Assembly (NCBI RefSeq): GCF_017591425.1
Contig: NW_024467101.1
Location: forward strand, 11,978,918 to 12,042,917
DNA from: Ochotona curzoniae
Taxonomy: Eukaryota > Chordata > Mammalia > Lagomorpha > Ochotonidae
Length of the DNA stretch: 64,000 nucleotides
Reading direction: 5' to 3'
The first letter of the stretch is position 1. Each line of letters begins with the position of its first letter. This document shows, piece after piece, positions 49,001 through 58,000 of this stretch. The position numbers and the translations under genes are program-made. The notes under the pieces are model-generated. The model was not told the origin of the DNA. It saw only the letters and a program-made list of their open reading frames with translations, and did no database searches.

Positions 49001-52000
49001 AGAAGTGATGGGTCAAATCATGAGTCTGCTGCCAATGATCTTTCTAGGAGGTCAAGCCAACTTACGCTTAGAGACCCTGATCCTAAATCTAACGCTAACC
49101 CTGACCCTAAACCTAACGCTAACTCTAACCCTAACCCTGACCCCGACCGGGGCCGGCACAGCAGCTCAACTAAATTCTCCACCTGCAAGGACCAGCCTTG
49201 TATATTGGCAGTGGTTCATGTTCCTTCTGCTACACTTCCCATCCGGCTCCCTGCTTGTAGCCTGGGAAAGCACCCACATGGGAGACCTGGAAGAAGTTCC
49301 TGGCTTCTGATCAACACAGCTCTGGTGCAGCCAGTTTGGGAGTGAACAAGCAGATGGGAGATCTTTCTGTCTTTCTCCCTGTAGTATCAGCCTTTCCAAT
49401 ACAAATAAATAAATCTAAAAAAGAAAAAACAAACAAACAAACAACAACAACAACAAAAAACAAAGAAAAACCCACAGCAAGGGGCTGGCACAGTGGCAGA
49501 GTAGGCTAATCTTCCATCTGTGGCACCAGCATCTCATACAGGTACTGTTTAGAGTCCCAGCTGTTCCATTGCCAATGCAGCAACTGCTTATTGCCTGGGA
49601 AAGTAGTGGAGGATGGGCCTAAGCCTTGGGACCCTGCACTCACATGGGAGACCCAGAAAAAGCTTCTAGCTCCTGGCTTCAGATTGGTTCAACTCTGGCT
49701 GTTGTGGCCATTTACAGAGTAAACCAGCAGATGGAAGATTTGTCTTTCCTCTCTGTGCAAAATCTGCCTTTCAAATAAAAATAAATAAATCTTAAAAACA
49801 AAACCTGCAGCAAAAGGCTGGTTCTGTGGTGCAGTGCATTGAGCTACCATGTGTGACACCGGCATCCTGCACTGGTGCTGGTTTAAGTTCTGGTTACTCT
49901 GCTTCTAGCCTAGTACCCTGTTAATGACTTTGGAAAAGGAGTGAATGATGGACCCCTGCCATCCATGTGGGAGATCGGATGGAGATCCTGCCTCAGTCTT
50001 GCCCAGTTCAGGCACCTGGAGAGTGACCCAGCAGATGGGAAGATCTTTCTCTGTTTCCTATTCTTTCTCTGTAACTCCGATTTTGGAATACATATGTACA
50101 TCTTGGAATGAAGGAAAGCCAGAGAGCAAGCGAGTCATTTCAAAAGCAAACTAAAAACCCTGCAGGGAAAGGATCCTTGCATCCCTTACCCATCTCCATC
50201 CAGGTGGATTTTCGTGTCACTCCATAGTCGCAGAACCATCCCGATGGTGCAACTTTTGCTATGTGGGGAGGAGAGAAGACATCTGTGGTCAGCGTTGGCC
50301 TGTGGCCACATTTGGTCCTCCCTGCCCTTCCAGCTGAGAGGGGAGCTGCCTCTGACCCAGGATGAGCTGCTAAGACTGGATCTGGGAGGAGTTCCTCACC
50401 TGCCTGATTAGGGGCCACTTGCTGCTCACTTCTAGGGGACACAGAACTGGGATGGTCCTGCAAGGTGAAGTCATTGGTCTGGATGCCACTCCATGGACAC
50501 TCAAAGGAGCAAGCAGTGACCATGAACTCTTCTGCTGCTGCCTGCAGCTCTGCTGCGGGGAGTCCGGCCACACCCAGAAGACAGGGCCCAGGGTAGTAGC
50601 CATGTTCAGCCTCGCTGCCCTGGACAAGGGCAGGAAGAGTGACTGCACTGCCCCTGGAGGGCAGGCCCAGGCTTCTGCGGGGGCACATCATGTGCAGCCG
50701 CTATTGGCCAGACCAGCTCAAGTGGGTTTTGCTTTGCTGAGTCTCACGGCACAATGATACTGACTGCAGAGGCTGGCACCATGGAACGATGTGGAGAGGG
50801 CAGGCACAGCTTGATCAGTCAGTCTCCTCAGTTTGTAATGAACATTCCTCAGGTACTTGAGAATGGCTCAACATAGTCTCTGTGGCTGGGTCAGGGCCAG
50901 CCTGGTTGTTGCCAGGGGGGTGCAGCAAAGGGCATCTGTGCGGGAGGGGTGCCGGCTCCTCCATAGCACAGGCCATCTTGCGTGCCTGAGTCAGTCCATG
51001 GGAAGTTCCAAAACTATTTCACAAAAGCCAAGCTTACTTTGGTGCAAAAAATTTTTTTGAAATCTTTGGAATGGAAGGAAAGGGGTGAGGGTCTTCAAAA
51101 CATGCACAGAAAAAAAAAAAAAAACTAGAATGATTTAAAAATTAGTTTGCACCAAAAGAAACAGTTTTGGGCCCAGTACAGTCGCCTAGTGGAAAGTCCT
51201 TGCCTTGTACGCGCCGGGATCCCATATGGGTGCCAGTTCTAATCCTGGCGGCCCTGCTTCCTATCCAGCTTCCTGCTTGTGGCCTGGGAAAGCAGTTGAG
51301 GACGGCCCAAAGCCTTGGGATCCTGCACCTGCGCGGAAGACCCGGAATAGGCTCCGAGCTCCTGGCCTTGGACTGGCTCAGCTCTAGCCGTTGTGGCCGC
51401 TTGGGGAATGAATCATCAAATGGAAGATCTTTCTGTCTCTCCTCCTCTCTGTGTATCTGACATTCCAATAAAAATAAATAAATCTTAAAAAAAAAAAAAA
51501 AACCCTGAGCTCTTAATTTTGTTTTTTCCTGCACATGTGACTTGCCTGCACATGTCTGTAGGGAAGGGGGCTGAGTCATTCGGGTTTAAGTAGAGTAAAG
51601 CCGGGGGGGGGGGGAGCGGAGTCCCCAGGGGCCACTGTGGCCAGCCCTGTCACTCTGGATGGGCTTCCGGGACCGACACAGCCTGACCAAGCTGTCCAAG
51701 CCATGAAGGGGTGCCTTAGGAGCCTGAACATCAGGGGCAGAAAGCTTAGCAGGAGTACGGCCTGGGAAGTTGTGGGGTGGTGGAATTCCCAGCAGCAGCA
51801 CTAGGACCTCCCTCACCTGGGGGAGGACACAGCCAGAGGCACAGGCCGGGCATCACGTCACAGTGACAAGCTCGCCGAGTCCCCGAGTGCCCGCAGCTGG
51901 TATCCCCGCGAGTCTCCAGGAGTCCTGGATCTCTATAGTGAGGAAGGGGCCGTGGGTTCTAGGCAGGAAACTAGGGTGGAGGGGTGTGTGGGTGTGGTTA

Positions 52001-55000
52001 GGGAAACTGCCATCTTTTTAGCGGGAGGATGATTGTGAGCCACTCTAGGAGAAGGCAAATTCCAAGTCCCTGGGGCCCGGATGGCGCTGACCAAAGACAT
52101 CGGGGGGACCTGGGAAAGCAGGTAGGAGCCAGAGCTGTCCCCAGAGTCCACTGCAGATGCCAAACTGGTGTCACTGCAGATGGCAGTTTATTCTCACAGC
52201 ACTGAAAATGTTCCTGAATCCAAAGTAAACAATTAACCAACACTAGAAGCCACTGGGGGCATTGCTCTGGTCTCCTGGGCAGCAGTACAGGTACACAGAG
52301 CTCTGTGTGAGCCTGCGGCACGGGGCAAGGGGTGAATGGGTAGGGGAAGTGGCTGTCCCTCACCCCAGGACACGCATGGCCCCATGTGGGTCTGGGGGGG
52401 GCAGCTGTCCATCACCCTAGGGTGCATACAGCTCTGGGTGAGCCTGGGGTGGCTGCCCATCACCCCAGCACTACACTATCTCTCCAACACTGGGAACCCA
52501 AGGAAGCCGCCCTGTGGACACAATGCTCTCCTCTCTTTCTCTAGACTGAGGGAAACCAAAGCTCACAGCAGCAATTTAGGAAAACAAGCATCTCGTGCCC
52601 CCGGCAGGCAGAGGCTTCAATGGTGAGGAGCAGGGCTTTGTTTTCATGCCAGGGGAGGACATGAGAGCCTGGCATCCTGGCAGTGTGGGAGCTGCAGAAC
52701 GCCAGCTCCCAGCACCCAGCCAGTGCCCGCGCAGGAGGGTGGCTGCACCAGCTCCAGTGCTAAAAGTTCCTCAGTTTCTGCTGCCATCAGTCCCCACTGG
52801 TGTTCCTCTGGTCACAGGTGAGTAACAGTGGCTGTGGGGTAGGCATCAACAGGCAGGAGACCCCAGGCAGAGGGCAGAGAATGCAGAGGAGGCAGGGGAC
52901 CCAGGATCTAGGGAAAACCAAAACCAGGGTACTGTGGGGAAGGTGAGAGCGCATACACTGTATGCGGAGGGACCTGGGCACTGCCTCCCCTCTCCTGCTT
53001 TCTCATGCAACCCCGAGCCTCTCCCCTCGTATCTGGGTGTGGCTGGCTGTCTTCTGTGCTCGATTTGTGAGCTCTCTGGGGCCAAGAGCTTTGGGTACCA
53101 AAAAGCTTTGTGCTTTTGCTTTTGTGCTTTGCCTGGGTCCAGACCATTGCCTCGGCCATAGGTGAACACAAATGAGGGATGCGCTTCACGAGCAAGGTGA
53201 TTAACAGGCGGTGATCTAGGAATCCACCTGCATGGTTGGGCAAATCCAGGCAGTACAGTGGCCTCACATGCACTTGTTCATTGGAAGCACAGGGTGAACT
53301 ATTAACCTCTGCTTTGGCATAGCACGCAATGTGTCTATGACAGAGCCAACTTGACCTCCAGCTGCTGGGAAATCCCAAGCCTTTCTTTAAGCCTCAGACT
53401 GAAGACTTACCGCGAAATTCCTGGGAGTGGCTGGGAGCTCACTGCGGCAGCTGGTGTGGACACACAGGCCTCCTGGATACATACTTCCTCGAGGGCCTGT
53501 CTCTTTGGGCGCTGACCCCAGAGGCTGCCTCCTCTGGGAGGCACTCCTGCCCTTTCCTTGGCACCTAGGGTTAACCCTCTAAGCTAGGTGTGATTTTTCA
53601 GCCCTCACATGGTCTCTGAGCTGTCAGAGGTTTTGATTCCCCCTACTACTTCTGATGCATCAAGGATGCTGGGGACACTGCAGACTCACCTCTCCTTACT
53701 GGAGAAGTCCACTCCCAGTAGGATGTTCTCCTCGGTGTCCTGCCGCCCGTTGCTGTACACCACCACCATGTACCTCACGCGGTCCGTCCAGGCGCTCTCC
53801 AGGCGCACAGCCTGCGGTGGGAAGGGACACATTCAGGGCTCTGCCTTCCCCGCTGTGGCCTCCCTCCCCCAGGTCAAGCCAAGACCAAGGAAGCTCATTT
53901 TCTAGCTCTCCCTTCTGTGAACATAAAAACAGGTGCCAGGTCATGTTTGCATTCCTAGTGCCGGGGACAGAGCCTGGCTTGCAGGAAACACCCAAAATGC
54001 GTGAACCAACGAGGCCTGCAGGGAGCAGGAGGCTGTCAGCACAGGTACTGCCCGCCTTGGGCCCTCTGGAGCCAGTCCAGCTTGGATGCTTGCCAGCCAC
54101 TGGGGAGGAAAGCTTTCTCCCTGTCATTCATTGAGGACTCTCCACTGGCAGTCAGAGTTAAACATTAAAGCTTGGCACTTGGGAGCAGGCATGGGGAGAC
54201 AGTGGTTTAACCACTGCTTGCGAACCCTGCATCTGATATGCGAGCACCTGGTTAAGTTCTAGCTATCCTGAGACACCCATCCACCTTCCTGCTACTGAAC
54301 CTTAGAGGAAGCACATGTTGGCCCAAGTGTTGGGTTTCTATTACCTGTGTGTGAAACCAAGATGGAGTTCTTGGCTACTGGCTCTGGCCCGGCTCAGCCC
54401 TTGCTGGGGTGGGCACCTGGGGAGTGAACCAGGGAATGGAATTTCTCTCTCTCCCTATCATTCTTTCAAATACAGAACTAAATCTTTAAGAAATGAGATG
54501 AAATATAACCCCACCACTCTTGTCTCTTCTTACCAGCTTGATTCTGTCTTCACAACGCAGCAGGTTGATCATTACCTGCAGGTGCTGGGGCAGGTCACCT
54601 GCTGGACCAATGAACAGAGTTTTAAAAGGCCAGCCGCTGACTTTCTAGGAAGAAACCTTGGAGACACTGCTCTGTGGGCCTTGGTGACGACTTAGAGGTC
54701 AAAATATCCCCTCCACACACCCCACGGGCACCTTAAAAAGATGCAGTGTCCCTTCTCCTGAGAACCCTCTGCCGAGGGCAGACAGCCACATTCTGTCACA
54801 CGGTGGGGCACCACTCTTATTTTCTGTACTTGCATGATGGCTCCCCTCCCCACCACCAGTGTTTTATTTCAAAATTTGGAAAAGGTGGACAAACCTAGAG
54901 GGGAACTGAGTACACTCAAGCTAGCAGGACTTGGTGAGGTGGCAGCAGAAATGAGGGCCACGGCTGAGGAAGGCATCTGTTAAGGAGTCACTTGGAGAAG

Positions 55001-58000
55001 TCGCTTCTCCTCTTGAAGCTTGTGTGTTTTCTATGAGAGGCTCTGCTTCTGTAACTGGGGGTGGTGGAGTGAGGAGAAAGGGGGTGCAAATGCTGAACTG
55101 AAACTACAGATAGCAGCTGCAGGCTGGGTGCCCAGAGAAGCAAGGCTGTCAGCACCTAGCTCTGTCTTCTCCTTCCCTGCTAACTGAGGGACACACACCC
55201 TTTTTTTCCCTCCTCCTGTGTTATTGAAAAGAACAGGTGACTGTGAGCTGGGGTGAGGACAGCCCTTAAAAATCTGGCCAAGCAGCCAGCATACTGGGTT
55301 AAGCTACTGCTTTCAAGGCCGGCATCCCTTAGGTATAACAGTTCAAATCCTGCTTGCCCCACTTCCAATCCTGTTCCTTGATAATGCACCTGGGAAGCAG
55401 TAGATGATGGTCCAGGTACTTGGGTTCCTGCCAACCAAATGGGGACCAGGATGGAATTCCTGGCTCCTGGCTTTTGTCTGACCCAACCCTGATCATTGTA
55501 GCCCATGAGGGGTTTGGGGGGTAGAATATAGGGAGGGTGGAAAATTGCTATCGTGCGCTCTCTCTCTCTCTGGCTTTCAAATGAACAAATGTTAAAGTAA
55601 AAGAGTCTAGTTGAGTGGAAGCTGTTCACTGTTGCAGGGCTGTGATGCTGGGCCATATGTGTGAGTAGAAGGCCACTTCCTCCAGTGTGCACACACACAG
55701 GTCTGCACGGCTTCCCACCTGAAGAACAGCTTCCTTTATAAAGAAGCTGCTTTGGAAGGAACAGGCAAGTAACTCATGGAAAACCTGCATCGACTCAACC
55801 TCTGCGCAACACCCCGAGAAACAGTTATCTCTGCGCAGAGAAGCGCCCCACCAATCATAACAAGAAGGACCGATGCTGCAGAACGACACGAATGCCTGAA
55901 GAGGAAACACTGCATTCGTTCGTTTTGCTGAAACATCTTTTTCACTGTAAGGCACAACGACAGTCACAGGCGTTCAGACTGTTCTCTGTGTCTCCGACAG
56001 GAGGGTGGATCTCACCTGAGCTGTTCTTCCACAACACGGTAACATGTGAAAAGCAAGGGGAGCAAAGGAACACAGGTGGTGGGAACATGCCCCGCAGGGT
56101 AAGGCTGGCCTGCAGGTTCACCAGCCCCCGGCTGGAACTCTTGGGAGCAGAAGTTTCGGATTTTGGGGATGTCTGTACTTACATGTATGAGACCCCTAGT
56201 GAATTGGTGGGGCGGGGGAGGGGGGCAGATAAAAACACCAAATTGGTTTCATAGATATTGTACATAGCAAGGCTGAGGGGCATTTTGTGCAGTTTTTTTT
56301 AAAAAAAAAATTCTGTGCAGGCAACAAGGTCTCAGGGTGTGTCAGTGTCCGCTTGTGGACTCAGCTGCATTGAGATTGGACTTGAGAATATTCTGGATTC
56401 CAGACTGGCAGATGACGGCCTTCCTGCCGGACTGTGTTCACACTGAGGGAGAGCCTGGAGCTCCCAGTCCCTTTTCTCTCCACATGCAGCACTCCCCTGT
56501 TGGTCACCAAGGCCACCCTAAGACCCCATCACTGCTCCAGGCAGGCTGCTCATTCTCCCACCCCTCCTGCTTTCCACATAAGTCACAACTTCACAGAGGA
56601 AAGCAAACCCAATCTCCCACCTGTTAGAGAGCGTCATGAAAGGGCCACTTTGCACACAGAGACGCTCCTTTCAGGGGGCTGTCCCCAGTGACACAAACCC
56701 AGACCCTGCTCTGACAGTCACTCAGGCACATCTGGACCCTGAGGCGGCAGGGCCCACCAGCCCATCCAAGTGGGCACTCAAGAGCGGCAAGACCCAGCTC
56801 GGCGTGGGTGTATTTTGCACTGACTTCTCTAAGCTCAGGCTTGGTAGGAAGGCACTCTTGAAATCGAAGAGGACGATTTACACTGAAGTGAGAGTTAAGG
56901 ACATGGCCGTTGACTCAATTCATAACTGGGCAGAACCATGAGCAAATTAAAAAATGAAGGATCAGCTTATGGCTTTATTACACTAGAAGTCCTTGTAGTA
57001 ATAATTACAGCTACCCGTATTTGAAGGGACTTCAAAAATTAGGTGGGAAAGTGGACTTGACAGATAACGTTAGGGATGGGATTTGGTCCAACTGGTAAGT
57101 AGCCACTTCAGGCGCCAGCATTTCATATCAGCACCTGGTTCCAGTCGAGGCTATTTTGCCTTAATCCTGATTTCTGCTGCTGCTGTGCACCCTGAGAAGC
57201 AGCAGGGCAAGGGTTTAAGTTCTTTGGTCCCTGTCTCCCATGAGGGAGACTGAGTTCCTGGCTCTTGGTTTTGGCCTAGCCCAGCCATAGCTGTTGCAGG
57301 CATATGAAGAACAAATCAGTGGATATAAGATCTCTCTTTATCTGTCTCTTTCAAGTAAAATGAAAAAGAAGGGGACTGGAGCTGTGGCATAGCAGGCTAA
57401 ATCTCAACCTGTGGCATCCGCATCCCCTATGGGTGCTGGTTCACGTCCTATCTGCTCCACTTCCGATCCAACTCCCTGTTTACAGCCTGGGAAAGTAGCG
57501 GAAACGGCTCGTCTTTGGATTGGCTCAGCTCTGGACACTGTCTTTCCTCGCTGTGTAAATCTGCCTTTCAAATAAAAATAAATCTTAAAAAAAAAAAAGG
57601 TAATGCACATTACCCTCAAACCTTTCCAATATGAAGGTGATAGAGCAGGGATGTTACGTGCATGTTTAATTTCCACCTTATCTCAGGGCCCAGGCTTTGA
57701 GCTTCATTGCACAGATAAGGAAACAGGCTCAGCATGCCACACAGAGCTGGGCTCGGAAGCCAGGTTTACCCTGCTCAGAAGGGAATATTCTTGTGAAAAT
57801 CCCTACTGCCTCCTTTAAAAAAAATTAAATAGATTGTTTTTTTTTTTTTTATTGGAAAAGCAGATTTACAGAGAGAAGGAAAGACAGAGAGAAATATCTT
57901 TCATCTGCTGGTTCATTCCTCAAATGGCTGCAATGGCCAGAGCTCAGCTGACGTGAAGCCAAGAGCCAGAAGCCTCTGGGTTTCCCATGCACGTATAGGA

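Larger units (their letters stand above)
48281..50189 (-). other. SSH1: SSH1 intron 6
   Basis: GT-AG intron. Positions 48290-49070 are unique, followed by a telomere-like tract and three C-SINEs in the same orientation. Confidence 0.85.
50259..53689 (-). other. SSH1: SSH1 intron 5
   Basis: GT-AG intron. One mariner-like element with a C-SINE inside it; positions 50260-51000 and 51550-53689 are unique, with a G run near 51603-51613 and no exon seen. Confidence 0.85.
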
